A stretch of 64,000 nt of DNA from Lunularia cruciata (GCA_948567375.1 OX419755.1:27285001-27349000), one strand, 5' to 3'; positions 1 through 13,164 are shown, counted from the first letter of the stretch. Notes: generated from the letters alone by a model not told the origin. Made by a program: numbers and translations.

Positions 1-2109
1 TCCCACCACTAAAAGGCCTGTTTGCATCCCATGAATGTTGTGTACCAAGAATGCACCCAACACGCATGGATTAACGTTTACACCGTGTTTCAGTGCATCG
101 GTCAAACAAGAAACAATGTCAAATATAATTACATGGAGATTATATAGAGCCAATCTATAAAATATTGCATCTCAAACAAGACACAATTTTGAATACATGT
201 CCACAAAACCAAGTGTATATATCTTTCTAGGAGATTTGTATATGTATTTAAGATTTTAATAAAAATTTAAAAATTAGATTTTATCTTTATTCTACATGAA
301 AGTATTTAAAATATTTTACTATAAGTTTTATTTCAGCATTTTCTCATGTGTTTGACATCAATTTAAATTATATAAGATAATTTCGATCTATCTATACTTA
401 TTATATATGATTTATTTTATAGAATATGTATTAAATTAAAACTAGTAAATATATGCTTATTGTAAAATCTTACTCTTCACCAACTCTTGTATTTCTTTCT
501 TTCTAGTTCATAAATTTTTTGCAATAATATTAATTTTTTAAATAAAAATAATTTTATAGGATAATATAATACTAGAAAATTTTAATTTACTTTTTCATAT
601 TGTATTGTATTATAACCAGATACCAAATTGCATTTGTAAGTTTCAACATTAAACTTAAGAAAACATTTTGAGTTTTCATAGGTCAATATATATATATCAT
701 TCAGTAAGTTAATTCATTCAATTAGTAATAGAACAAGCAATCATGGAAGTGTTGAAATGTAAATAAAATCTTGTGTACAGTTTCAAAGTATATAATCTCT
801 ATAAAAATATAGTAAGTATTATAAAAGTATACAATTACATTTTGACATTTTAGAGCTTTTTGCATATGCTCAAACCCCGAACAAATAATTTTCTTTTTCC
901 TTCCATAATCAATAAATCTAAAAATAAATCTTCTCTTTGATATCGTACATCGTTATATAGTGAGCTGCCGCGATGTATAATATTTAATTCCAAAATTTAT
1001 AATTTCTATATTCAATTGATCATATACATAGATTATAATCCTGTTATTAAAGCTACACAAACATACTTACATTAAACCTAAACTTAAGATATCCCACCTT
1101 CTCTATTCTAGAATACAATAAGAAACTGCTAATATCTCAAACTTTCTATATAAGATAGTTTTTAATGAACTCTCCTGGAATATTAATCTCTAATATCAAA
1201 AATCACATGGAGCAAGATCTGACGATCAATATATATTTCTGATGGACCGACGGTGAGATGCGGGAATGTAGTTGGACGACGACGACTAACTCTTTTCTTT
1301 TATAGAGGGTGCTCAGTTTTAGCGGTGTACTTTTATAGAGTTACTCATTTTTACCCACTTCAGTTTTACACAGAGTAGACTGCAGCTGCCTTTTGTCCAA
1401 TGGACTATGAAGAGAAGCGCGAGAGCAGAGTATCCGATCCGCTAGATAGATGCCGAACTAAGGATAATGGCGTCGTCCTTGACCCACACACAGTAAGGGA
1501 GGAGAAGAGAGTTGAAGATTCTAAAATCGCCGGTGTATGCGAGCAGTAAATGTTGCCTTGCGATGTGAGGCGCTGTGTGAGTGTAGTGTACTTCATCCGT
1601 AAGTCGGAGGAGTGGACTACACACATACGACTTTCTGCCACTAAACAGGGAGTGAGGTGGCTGCAAGGAAGGGCTCGTCGGGCTCGGGGAAGATTTCTCC
1701 TTTCTCCTTATATTAATCATTCATATGTATAGATTTAACCTTTCTCCTTATATTAATCATTCATATGTATAGATTTAACTCGCATTATTCAACCTATAAC
1801 ATATGTACAGCATATCTAAACCTCAAATAACCTGCCTTCTTTATCATATATATATTTCTTTATTTCATTATGTTTTATGTGGTCGCCTTTTACGTTTTTA
1901 TTTTATCAATGTAATAAATTTTTCATTTTTTTAATTTTTTAAATAAAATAATTTTATTATTAAATAAAATAAAATAAATATTTAGAAATAAATAAATATA
2001 AAATTATATAAAATTTGATGAGAATATTTTCATTTGATTTAAATAAAATTTTCTATAATTTAAATTACTAGGATATTTTAATATAATATGGTAAAATTTT
2101 CAAATCGAT
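1..2109. other. AT-rich intergenic DNA, no gene seen
   Basis: The stretch is strongly AT-rich with many A/T runs. A less AT-rich patch lies at about 1,240-1,690. Short ORFs there overlap on both strands and match no family I recognise. I see no RNA gene. Confidence 0.6.
1701..1780. repeat. 40-bp direct tandem duplication
   Basis: Two consecutive 40-bp units begin at 1,701 and 1,741. Both start TTTCTCCTTATATTAATCAT and continue nearly identically through TATGTATAGATTTAA. The near-identity indicates a recent local duplication in non-coding DNA. Confidence 0.9.
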
Positions 2110-2209
2110 CCTATTAGAGTTTAGTCCCCATTTCTTCTTTTCCTTTTTTCATTCTTGTACGAACTTGATGAGGTATTCCCATTGTTCGTGTTTTTATCGA
2201 GGTCGCCCC
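2110..2209 (+). mobile_element. 5'-truncated 3' tail of the RLE-type retrotransposon
   Basis: This 100-bp segment matches the last part of the retroelement at 34.1-37.8 kb: a CTATTAGAGTTTAGTCCCC motif, a pyrimidine run, CTTGTACGAACTTGATG, and the end ATCGAGGTCGCC. It is a decayed copy. A hairpin-forming motif present in other copies lies at 2,167-2,183 but has one mismatch and one wobble here. No poly(A) follows the GGTCGCC end. Confidence 0.65.
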
Positions 2210-2827
2210 CTTCCCTCTATATCTAGATGATAACCTGAGATAACCGGTAGCTCGAGGGACGCTGAATGTATCTGGAGATAGTCTGTAATTTCGATATGAC
2301 CCGACATTGAGCATAACAGAGACTACTCTGTATACCAAAGTCAAATGACTATATCTCCCTATCCACATAGTAGTAAGCCTCCAGGTATATTGGAAAATCA
2401 ATCAATCAAGAGAGAGACGGACCCACTGCGAGCCTAGCCCTCTTTTCTTAAATTTCAAACACACCCTAGCAGATCAGGAAAGAATTCATCGGATATGTGT
2501 TACTACCTCCGTGGTGAACTTAAACTCATTGGTCAGAATCTCGAACCATTGGTTAGAATCTCAATGTCGTGGGACTCGCGTCTCACGGCTCCAATATAGA
2601 ATTGGTAACGTGCGAACTGTAAAGTTTACAGCCACAAGATTTGATCGGTGAGATCATAATGGCCCACTCCTTAGGCCTATAAGGCTCGCAACTTCGATCT
2701 TCCTCCGAGGGACTCAATTTACGGGGGCTCCTGGTTTTGTCCACAACATCGCTGGTTAATTGTGAATATTCTTCTAGTTTTGACCAGATCCGTTGGGTTA
2801 CAAGTTTGAATGACATGAAAGTGGAGG

Positions 2828-2836
2828 AAACCCTAA
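2828..2836 (+). promoter_or_regulatory. Telo-box (AAACCCTAA) upstream of the WAV2-like gene
   Basis: AAACCCTAA lies 257 bp before the chosen start codon. In plants this motif is common near transcription starts of housekeeping and translation-related genes. Its place just upstream of a GC-richer leader (2,840-3,093) suggests the core promoter is near here. The transcription start itself cannot be read from sequence. Confidence 0.5.
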
Positions 2837-3093
2837 TTGCGACTTACTGTGCGGAGGACGAGTCTTCTTTGGGACGGGGAGAGAGACGGTGATGGCACTG
2901 GCATGCCGGCTCGTGTTGTGGGTGATAGGTCGATGACGACGGGGATCAATCGAGTTCGGACCGAAGGAGATGCATCGTCTTCCTGGCTGATGGATTTCGA
3001 ACGAGGGGATTTGATGCAGAATTGGCGGAGCTTGAGGGTATAGATTAATTGCAGGGGTGCAGGGGAGAAAATTGAGGATTTTGCGGGAGAAAG

Positions 3094-6000
3094 ATGGTGA
3101 ACTGGTTAAATGGACTGTTGTATGGGGTCGGGGGACTGGCAGCTACATGCATGGTGCTGCTCGTGACTTTGCAGGAGAAATTGGTGTATGTACCCGTTAT
3201 ACCTGGTATGTCGAAGGGATACTCCTTCACTCCAGCAAGGCTTGGACTTGAGTATGAGGATGTTTGGCTCACGGCTGAGGATGGAGTTCGTCTGCACAGC
3301 TGGTTTATAAAGCTGCAGCCTGCTGTTCGAGGTTTGTGGCTTTTGTACTCTGCAGAGTAGATGTTTCTACAGGGTTGGAAGTTTTGGGTAAGAAAGTTGC
3401 TTTCGGGAATTTGATGTCCTCTCAGTTGTTATGAATGTTTGCTTCCAGTAATTCATGTGGCAAGTATGGAACATAAGTAATTTTATGTTATTTGCGAATG
3501 AGTGTCATGTATGTGACTTGCTTCCACACTGACCATGTTTCCGCTGCGATCGCACTGTCGAAGTTAAATTCGTGTCAATTAAAAAAAGGTGTAGTTATAC
3601 CCAAGCCTTTGCTCCAACCTTCAATCTTGTCTAGATCTAGTCGCCTTTTACCCTCTCCAAGACCCTTGCCTCAACTCTTCTCCTTTATTTAACTGAGGAG
3701 ATTAATGCATGGTTCGCTCCACGCTTGATAAAATTGATCCCGCGATTTTCAGTTACCAGTCCCGATGTTCGGTTTAGTCCAAATAGGGATCGTAGCCACT
3801 CTCTAGCTTTGTGTAATACCTTCTCAACTTCAACTTTAGTGTTTTTCTTTACCGCAATTGCTTTTAGTTAAATTGTGAACGCAGGGGGGATAATGGATAA
3901 ATTTTCATGTAGTTACTCCTTTTCGTTTCAGGGTTTTGCTTCTTTGACTTGGTTTATTGGTTCTCGTTCAATATTCGACATTGCATGTGTTCTGGCCCGG
4001 AAGAATAGTTGTGACCTTATATTAAGTACGAAGAAGTTTCGCAGGCCAAGTGCATGCCGAATTTTCGCATGGACTTCGTTCGCTCAAGCAGATCAAATAA
4101 GCTCAGCACATCTCAGTTTTAGCGCTGCTGGCTGCTTTGTCGTTCTTTTTGGGCGAAATTTGAGATTAATTTTTAGTGTTTGCTGCACTTTGTGAGTTTT
4201 CATTTCGTAGTTTCTAAAGTTACAGTCTCTTGCTTGATAAGCTAATTGGTGGTCTTTGTATTTTTTGTTGTTCTGATGCAGGACCTACAATCTTGTTTTT
4301 CCAAGAAAATGCTGGCAGTATCCTCCTCAGTGTGTTTCTTAAGGATAAGGGATTCATGTTCATATTCTGTATGTTTAGACGTGCAAGTGCGGGGTATTAC
4401 GGGACGTTTATTAGTGGCTTTTTTTTTTCCTCTTTGGGACAGTTTTTGGCGTCCAGTTTCAGATACTCCTGTCTTGTATTATTGAGGAAGTTGTGTTGAA
4501 GTTATGTCTTACGTCGCCGCAAGGTCTTGCGAACTTCGAGAAGGTTTCTTCCTGAGTTAGTTGGTGATGCAGTCCACCTTACATTCCTCATGTTCAACAG
4601 CAACTCATAGTCGGGAGCGTTAGTATTAAGCAGTCTCTCTTATCTTAAGGATACAACTGAGAACTTGTCGTACGGCAAGTATAAACTACATTGAAGATTA
4701 CATTCTGTTGTCCAAGTAAGCAAAAGTCTGATTGTCTGTTAGAACTTCTGCTCTAGGGAACTAATATTCCCGCAGCGGAGATTGCAGAATAAGTGTAATT
4801 TTGGTTTCTGCGGCTTGGTAGCTCAGTGCTTCTCTACATCGAGTTATAGTTACACGTCCTGGAAACCTTAAATTGCAATAATCAGACATTGCACATCGTT
4901 TGGAGTTTGTCGAACTTATGCTACAGCATTTGAAATGCAATGTCTTCATGCTCTCTTACCGCGGGTTAGTTCTTATCTTTCTTATTTACGTCATACGTAC
5001 GATGTCGAAACGCTCTGGGGCTACGACTGAGGCTTCTTTTGTACATCGTGTTTGCACTTCAATTGAGGTCTCAAGAAATGTTCCCTTCAGGTCTGTTGAT
5101 TATCCGAATCATAGGCAGACGTTACCTTGTGTGTGCCCTTCAGTCTTCAAGTCTGAGTAAGATTGAGTATACTCTTTCAAAACTCTCTTGTAAATAAATA
5201 CCTGCAGCAATATTACCGTAGTAGTGTCTGTAGACGGATCGTGGTGCCCCCTTGTTAATCACTTACATTACTGTTTCAACCGGCTTTTGACTACAGATAT
5301 GGAGCCAGTGACGGGTTCCCCTCTCAGCATGGCCTTATATTGGATGCGCAGGTTAGTCTATGGGCCGGATGCCCTTGCTATGCATGAATTAACGACAGAT
5401 ACAACTAATAAAAACATTAGTTCGCTGTATGCACGTGTTAATGACGGGACTAGTTTATAATTTTGAACAGTGAGAAACAAGTTGCTTAGATATGTTTGTG
5501 TAAAATCTTATTATTATGCTTGCTGAGCTTATAAGCTGAACTGGACGGATGCATAGTTGTCTACCTATGTCCATTCTACTACCCCGCTTCCCCCTAGACC
5601 CCATCTTCCGTTAATAGTATAGATGACGTCGAGTAATTTGTTGGTGGAATTGCTCCCCCCAGGCAGCTTTGGACCATCTGTTACAGAGAACGGACATTGA
5701 TCCCTCCAGAATCGTCGTATTTGGGAGATCACTTGGGGGAGCAGTAGGCTCCGCACTTGTGAGCAATAATCCCGGCAAGGTATGTACTAACCTCCGATGT
5801 TCTGCTGGAATGCATTTCAAGTTTCCCCTGTTTCGAGAGTCTGCAGCAAGTGATAGTCATGGGGAGAAAAGTGTTCTTTGAATTTCTTGAATTTCTTGTT
5901 AATTCTGAGTCTCAGGCACTACTGTTCTACACGTCGGAACATGTTCCGGTGCTCTTGCACTTCCATAGTACTAGTTGTGAATGGGACTTTTAAGCAGTGA

Positions 6001-6838
6001 AGCTGTTTGACTTCAGAAGCTTTTGGTTGCTTTAGTTGAGGGTTAGTTCAGCAGGATCTTCGACACGTGGAGGAGTGGTTCTTTTGACTTGTTTTCTGTT
6101 TGATGCTCTCATTTATGCTGTGAACGTAGAGTATGTAGGTCTGATTGGGGATTGAGCCATCGACGTTCTCGTAACGCTCACCGTGAACATTTTCTGCGTG
6201 AAGGTTTCAGCTCTTATTCTGGAAAATACCTTCACGTCCGTGCTAGATATGGCAGGAGTTATGTTACCTTTGCTGAAGTATGTGATAGGAGGCACAGGAA
6301 GTTCCGGTCTTCGTATGCTGAATTTCCTTGTGAGATCCCCATGGAGCACCATCGATATTGTGAGCAAAGTGAGTATGACGTATACTGGTTGTAGTAGTGC
6401 GTGTTAAGAACCTTGTGTTCGGTGATTTTTTTGATTTTTTTGTTTATTGGAAGATACTAGCGCTTCGAAGTGCAAGGCAGTATGAGTGCGTTTGTATCAG
6501 TACCTTCCAGTCAAACTGACAGGTTTCTCTTCATGTTTCAGATCAAGAACCCCATTCTATTTCTGTCAGGATTGAGAGACGAGATGGTCCCTCCTTCTCA
6601 CATGCGTAGACTCTTTGATGCTGCGCAATGCAACACGGATCGGCAATTGATCGAGTTCCCCGCCGGCATGCACATGGATACTTGGCTAAGTGGCGGTGAC
6701 CGGTATTGGCGTGTTTTGCAACTATTTCTGCATCAACATGCGAGTGGGGTTGAGCAGGGTTCAACGACCAAAAGCGATGTCTATAGTAACGGCAGTCTTA
6801 GCGAAGTTGGTCAAATTTCGGAGAAGCCCCGATATTAA
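3094..6838 (+). CDS. WAV2: WAV2/BEM46-family alpha/beta hydrolase (7 exons)
   Basis: Exons 3094-3331, 4282-4317, 4886-4964, 5297-5351, 5663-5779, 6204-6368 and 6542-6838 join in frame across GT-AG introns to give 328 residues; Arabidopsis WAV2 has about 308. Residues about 5-26 form an N-terminal membrane anchor (LLYGVGGLAATCMVLLV), followed by QEKLVYVPV. The nucleophile elbow GRSLGG puts Ser159 at the active site. Asp243 in LSGLRDEMVPP and His274 in FPAGMHMDTW complete the triad. Other family signatures are FFQENAG, CNVFMLSYRGYG and LENTFTSVLDMAG. The C-terminal 40 residues are divergent and Ser/Gly-rich. In Arabidopsis WAV2 restrains root bending; the animal relative is ABHD13. Its substrate is unknown. 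The start was chosen because it matches the family N-terminus. Exon 2 is only 36 bp. Confidence 0.93.
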
Positions 6839-8436
6839 CTTGTAGGTAGGTGATATTCACCAGTGGAAGGATATTTCTTTGCCATTTTTGCTGCAACCTC
6901 TTCCACTAAAGCTTGTAGGCTTCCGGTTGCACGGCGGGACTGGTTCCTGAGAAAGAGAGTCCGTCCAATACACCAGTGCAACACAACCCCTGGATATCCC
7001 CCACTCTTCTCTCAAAGTTTAGATATTGTTCTAGGGGCCAAGATATTTGCCAGCATTCGGAATCACACCTGGCAATAGCAATGTCCCTCCCGAGTGAGTG
7101 GAGAGCTCCGAATTCTGTGCAAGCAGGCTGCGAAGACTCTGGCTGCCAACTTTTGCTAACTCTGTCGACATGCTCCTCGTGAAGGGACACGACTCAAGAA
7201 CAAAACCGCGAGTAATGTAAATTATTGTCGTTTCCAATTCGAAGATTATTTAGATGAGATACTTTCTCACGGTAATTGCTGCTGGGTCGGGTCCACTCTG
7301 ATATCAAGTCCACTTTTTGTCAGGTTCGGATCTTTTGGAGGGTGATCTCGTTCGCGTTCCATATCAATAGTGCTATCCGTTTGTTGTTGTATGGGGAGTC
7401 CAGGGAGTGCAGGTTGACCACTTGCCCTAAGCTTTGGGTTTTACTGCATGACTGCTTCGCATATCTTTGAAAATCCAAAACCTTTTCCCTTTCACGTCGA
7501 GACGAGGCTTCTTCGTCACTCGATCTATTCATTCATTGGCGGCTCAGCGTTCTCTGTCGAGGACAATTGAAACCCGCAACGTGTCGGCTTAGCTTGCTAT
7601 TTTGCCAGCGTTCTTGTCGGTAGCAGGAGGTCTGGTGTTGAATGAGGTCCTCCAAGAAAGTCTCTTACCTGAAAATGGATGGAGACGGAGCATTTTCGTT
7701 TTACTTTCCCGTCTTGTTCTCAAGCCTAGAGACTAATTGTAAAGCGCAAGAAGCTGAGGGGCTGCCGAACCAAACCGAAACACACCACACGGAGACCGGG
7801 CCAACCAACCTTAAGAAAGCTCCATGCATCCTCAGTGGAACCACTGTAGATTGTCAATCCCAACTTACTTGACTGAACGACCCTGGTCTGCCGTACTTTC
7901 TGGCAGGAGCAAGATTTACTGTTTCACACTGTGCTGCCCTTTCCCTAGTCACCGCACCTTGAGTTTAGTGCGTGCTTGCTGGAAGCGAATAGTGACTTGC
8001 CACCTCTCTTGTACTCCTAGCACTACTACACTTACCGTCGTTGAGTGATGACGACAGTAGTGGTTTATGGACAGTCACAGTCAGATGCCAAATCACTCTC
8101 CTTCTCCCTCCGACAGCAGAAACCAGCGATGCTTATGTATCATCGAGCTCGTAAGGAAAACTGAGGCGAGCGAAATAGGAAAACATACACATTCCCAGAT
8201 ATTAATGATTTCGTCACTACACTGCCTGCTCACTCACTAGTGGTGCCTCAGACTCGCCACAACATGATGCACCCATTTGGTGATTTATTCTGACCTAAGA
8301 ACCAAGACTGTCAGCTATCCTCAGCCAGCAAGCAAATCCAGCCAACCTCGAGCCAGCAACTACACACAGCACAGCCTTCAACGGGAGGTTGGAGGAAATC
8401 ATCTCCCAGCCCAATTTTCATGACTTTATTTTCATT
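6839..8436. other. 3' flank of the WAV2-like gene, no gene recognised
   Basis: The stretch just after the stop (roughly to 7.2 kb) could be 3' UTR, since base composition stays gene-like. Short ORFs occur on both strands (for example 6,906-7,190 minus and 7,642-7,872 plus) but show no recognisable domain or conserved motif. I see no RNA gene. Confidence 0.45.
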
Positions 8437-8541
8437 CTGATATAGACTCTATTGGGGTTTAGCCCCATTTTACCTTTTTCATCTCTCCCTTGTACGGCTT
8501 GATGGGGTCGTCCCATCATTCGTTTTCTCTACGTCGCCCTT
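8437..8541 (+). mobile_element. 5'-truncated 3' tail of the RLE-type retrotransposon
   Basis: The segment begins ATATAGACTCTATTGGGG (the end of the endonuclease ORF in the parent element). It continues TTTAGCCCCATTTTACC and CTTGTACGGCTTGATGGGG and ends CTACGTCGCC. The copy keeps a fully paired 6-bp hairpin at 8,501-8,517 (GATGGG and CCCATC around a 5-nt loop). There is no poly(A) after the end. Confidence 0.8.
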
Positions 8542-11500
8542 GGTATTTTCATGACTTCATCTGCTTTGAGCCCATCAAAATCAGAAAGACACAGCGAGCC
8601 AGCCAGCCAAGACCCAGGGTTCCGAGCTTAAACACAGGTTAATTTTCAATGAGTCCGCATTTGCGAAGGACAGAACTCGTCAGAACAGAAAGCACATGTG
8701 CGGGGCTTTCGGAGAGCTTGCTGGAATGACACATATTAAGCACGAGAACGGCTGTCTGATCTTCGAACTCTCTCCAAAATCCTTCGAGGTAGCAGAGCAG
8801 CATCTGCAAGGAAGCTGCTGCAGGAACATTTTGCTCGCTAGCTAGCAGTTACAAAACAAAACCGATGGAGGCTATTCTACTAGTCATCCATCCTCCTCTG
8901 GTGTATCACTTTTGTAGTCAATAAGGGGAGTGCACTTCGCGGAGCTTCAGAAGCTCCTTTTGTCAGTGTTCTAAACCTTCCTCTCTCCCTCGTCTCTCTC
9001 GTAAACGTACACTCCTTGTTGCAACATGTGGACTTCTGTTATAAGCAACACTGTCAGAGTGAGGAAATGGACGGAGAACTGCCGGCAAAATGGCACGGGT
9101 AAATTACAATACCCAGGATGTCGATACCAAATACTGTACTCTGCAATTACATGACCAGTCCAGCTTGTTCTACAGAAAATGTGGCCGGAGTCTTTTCTCT
9201 TGCCCCGGTGGCGGAAAGGAGGTAGGGAGTTGTTGCTGGGATGATTGTGGAGTTTGGGTGAAGTCAATAGAATCCACATCGGATCCTTAAAACAGTCGCT
9301 GCAGAAAGAGACGATGATGTGGATGCAGCTGCAAGGTCCTTGGAAAGCAGCCACAACTGGCGAAAATCCTGTGACCTTCGTCTTCTTCCACACCCGTAAT
9401 CCTTCTTCTACGAGATCACTCTCTCTATCTCATCTCACACCACCAAACTGTACCTCACCTCACCTTCCCTTCCCTTGCCGTAGTACAGTAGCAGCAGCAT
9501 CAGGCCGGGCAGGCGTGAAAGGCCAGAGATCTGTGCAGATGAAGCAGAGACTAGGACATTGCACTCCATGAGAGAGGGAAGTAAGAAGAGGGAGTGAACA
9601 GAGACAGCATTTGGAAATCAAGGGGAGGGATCAACTGCTGGGTCTGGCAGGGTGGCCAGTGTTCGTACCCAGGTAGTTACGCAAGCAAGGACAGGAAAAA
9701 CTATTAGGGGGAAAACGCCCACGAGGATGGAACTATATTTGGTCAGATTTGCCTCCTTTGCTCCATGTGGAGTCAGAGCATCAAATCGTCTGCGGCTTCT
9801 TCAATTGTCCTTTTTTTGCTTCCCCTTCTTTCCTTACACGCGCCATCCTTTGGCAACTCACTCGGACATGGCAGCTGCAGTAGTCTGTCTCTGGAGTGGC
9901 TGCCTGCTTCTTACCTTCCTTGTGTATTTATCATGGATTTTGGAGCTTCTCATATGTTTGGGCCATGCATTGTCTAGTACAGTACAGCTTCACCTGAATG
10001 TCTGTTACTTGTCTGATTGTTAACCAAGACCCATGACCCCACTCTTTGAATGTTATTATCTTTCTCGTAAAGTGAATTCCCTATTGAGTCAAAATGAACA
10101 ATTAGGCTGTGATGATTGATTCTTCTAGTACTTTGATTTCCAAAAACATTATTTGCTTACATATTTGCATATTCTCCTCTGTGACCACTCTTGTAACTGT
10201 GGTGACATAGTCAAATATATCTATTGAAACTTTTTGTATGTGCCTCAATTCATAGTCGAGAAACAAGTGAATCCCTCTTCATTCTTAACTATATTTGGAT
10301 TAATTATGAAGTTGCTAATACGGTCCCAAAACACGTCACATTCAAACAGCCAATTCTATAGCACTCCCGTTTGAAAACCAGACAGACAGAGGGAGCTTAC
10401 ACACTTCCGATACAAGAACCACAACAAGAGGCCAAGCAAGCTATAGTGTACCTCCCGTCCAGCCCTAAGTCCAGTCGTCCACTTGGCGCATTGAGCACCG
10501 TGTCTTGGATCAATGATCAACGGCAAGTTTGATGATTTCGTTGTTGATGATCGTCGTACGAGCCGCAGCTCTCATGGTGGCGATCTGGCTGGCTCTATCT
10601 GGCTCAATGGCCGATGGCTGTTTCGGCTTTACACTCTTTTGACTCTCTTGTCATACTTTGGAATGAGGTTCAACTCACTCCTCCATCCGCACCAACTTCC
10701 TCGGCTGCTGCGGCTGATTCTCAACGGTTGCGCAGCCAAAACGTGGGAGATTGGACGGTCTTGGTGTCATGAAGCTCTCTCCCTTTACTCTCTCTTGCTC
10801 TGCTGCTATTTCTTTTGATAAAATCTAGAAGTTTCATGGCATCGACAACAGTCCGTGGAAGACCACACGAGTTATTGAAGCGCAGCAATTTATGACCGTC
10901 GATTAAGTTTAGTGGGCACGCCAGATTTATGGATTTAACCTCAAATCTGGTGGTGGCTGAGTGAGAAATGGTTGCTAATCTCACACTTGCTTTGCTTTAA
11001 ACCGACCTCATTTCTGAACTGGTCATCTCTGGGGACATCCGTTTCCTTGCTCCTTTGCTCGTCGGTTGCTGCTTTTCCAATCCGTAAAGTTGCTCCTTCT
11101 TACTACTGCTGTTTTCAAGTGCTTTTGACCCTCTGGCTGCTATTCCATCTTAGGATCCAGGTCCAAATTCCAATAAAATACACGCATTATATTCTTCTGT
11201 ACAGCATATTTTTCTTTATCGAGACTCGAGTGGTATCTCAGCTGAGCTGCCGGTGTTGAGATTGCCTTGCTTTCGGCTGTAAGGGACTACTATTCTTGTA
11301 GGGATTGTACTATACTCTGCCAGTTCTCTTTCACCTAATTATCTTTAAACTTAAATTGCAAACTTCGTTTACTGATAATTCTATCCATTTCCCATTCTTT
11401 CTTTTATCGGTTCTCTGCTCTCTATTTTTACTTAATGTTTTCATGCAATGTTTTCTCCACTAGTGAACTCTAAGTAGTGTAACTCTCCCTAATTCTTTCG

Positions 11501-12806
11501 ATTATTTTTTCACCTTTTTTTGCATAGCTAATGCCACTGTGTATAAACGGTGTAAACTTCTCTTTTTCGGACTTTTATCTATGGCGGTGCAAACTCAAAT
11601 TAGAAATCATTGCTTTATTTGGGGTGTTGGATGACATCCAATATGGAAGTGTAGTCTCCGATGCAGGGTATGAGGTATGAGTATGTGCACTATGATGCTT
11701 TTGAGGTCATGGACACAGTAGTTAGTACCTCGCCAATGGGAGGTTGAGTGCAGTGTTTGGTCTGGGATGTTTCGATGAAATTGATGTCATAGAAATGGAT
11801 TGGATTGTGTTTGCACCAATTTCAAATGAGACAGTTCTTGATTTGGGACATGATCCTGTTGATGTCACCAAATGTGCAGTACTGTCATCAGAATCCTCTT
11901 TTTTTTTTCCCACATGTTCATCATTCGGCCAGTGATCTACATTATTTTTCTTCCATTGTTTAGATTAAAATTATTTTCTTGAGGAGTCTCGTATTACAAA
12001 AAAATTTCTCCAAAAAGTATTTTCAATCTTATGAGGCACACTTGTTTAAATATTTAGAAGGTTAAAAACTGTACAAGTTAAGAAATAAATTCTCTTTGTC
12101 ATTATTGCTTCTCATTACATTACATATTAAAATTACTCTAACACTTGAGAAGTTCAACATGTATTCTATTTGTGTTTAGTATAATGGAACGAGATTGCTC
12201 ATTTATTCTAAATACAGTGTAGTGATCTGAATGACATCTTTGCTTATATGATTACGTCTCTATATTCTACATAAGCCAGGATGGATTACAAGAAAGATTC
12301 ACTCCAACAATGTCCTTCCTCCTTAGAGAAAATTCATTCATCCTTCATATTTTCTATGCGGTCTTCCTTTCTTCTTGGAGAAAGTTCAATTCTATGGCTA
12401 GCTGGAAAGTCAAGCAATGCAAGACTTCCCGGCTATGTCTTTGGGTCTACGTTTAATTCATAGTTGCATTTGGGTTTCACATCATGTTTGACTGAAAGGT
12501 AGGAAAGCGAGATCATGGTTGAAGAGACCATTTATTGGACTATGCCCAATCTCGAACCCAACTTCCAGTCACTCCCCTCGTAGTAAAGTGCAATAGTTGA
12601 ATTTCTTTGTTTCAGTTTTAGTTACTCTACTTGATGTCAACATAGCCGATTAGGAATTTCAAGATATTTGCTGCAAATCTCTGTCAACGAAAGTACCTTA
12701 ACCATTCTAACACTGAATGTAAGACCACTGTAGCTCAGCATTGTAATAAGTGGATTAATGAATACAAAAGTTCCAATGTTAAGAAACGAAGGTCTTTCTA
12801 GTAAAG
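8542..12806. other. No recognisable gene
   Basis: Composition is mixed. 8.6-9.8 kb and 10.4-11.2 kb are near gene-like GC content; 11.3-12.8 kb is AT-rich. The longest ORFs are 8,971-9,393 (minus, 140 codons), 9,652-10,023 (plus, 123 codons) and 10,513-10,818 (plus, 101 codons). None has a recognisable motif, and overlapping open frames on the other strand argue against coding. A non-coding transcript cannot be excluded. Confidence 0.45.
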
Positions 12807-13111
12807 TAAAACGTAATAACAGCTTTAACATTTCATGAATGTTTGTATACTAGCGCTTACCTTACCCGTACTATAATCCAATACCACAACATATGACGAA
12901 GAAAGTGCTATTTCCACATTTTACTATTTCCACCCTAACACTGTAAATCGACTCTAAACTAATCCTAGTGTTAGCGTCAGGGGTTAAATGTGGTGGAAAT
13001 AGCATTCCCTCTTTATATATTGTGGTGTTGGATTATAGTACCGGTAAGTGCTAAGTGTAGTGTAAGTGTAGTTAAACATTCATGAAATATTAAAGCTTTT
13101 ATTACATTTTA
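12807..13111. mobile_element. Long-palindrome MITE-like element
   Basis: Two long imperfect inverted arms (about 12,807-12,930 and 12,990-13,111) flank a short centre. The outer parts match as AAAACGTAATAAC/AAAATGTAATAAA, AGCTTTAA and TTTCATGAATGTTT. The inner parts match as GTACTATAATCCAA and GTGCTATTTCCAC. Pairing continues almost to the middle (CCCTAACACT against AGTGTTAG). No coding capacity is present. A ~305-bp foldback without an ORF fits a MITE or foldback element. The exact ends and target duplication are not resolved. Confidence 0.75.
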
Positions 13112-13164
13112 TTTTATATAACATTCTAGATCTTGAAACATCGCTTCATATTTCTGAAATTAAA

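Noticed and set aside
4805-4830. TGGTAGCTCAGTGC, resembling a tRNA A-box
   Set aside because: No B-box (GGTTCGANTCC) or acceptor-stem pairing follows at the right distance; it lies inside an intron of the WAV2-like gene.
9652-10023. 123-codon ORF as a gene
   Set aside because: No ATG-proximal signal, no domain, alternative frames equally open, and no splice partner; hydrophobic content reflects T-rich sequence.
12340-12385. Possible additional retroelement tail (TTTTCTATGCGGTC), and a similar string near 25,437
   Set aside because: Only about 15-20 bp match the tail end; the pyrimidine tract and CTTGTAC motif are missing, so chance or extreme decay cannot be separated.
12725-12750. TGTAGCTCAGC, another A-box-like string
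   Set aside because: No B-box or cloverleaf can be drawn around it.
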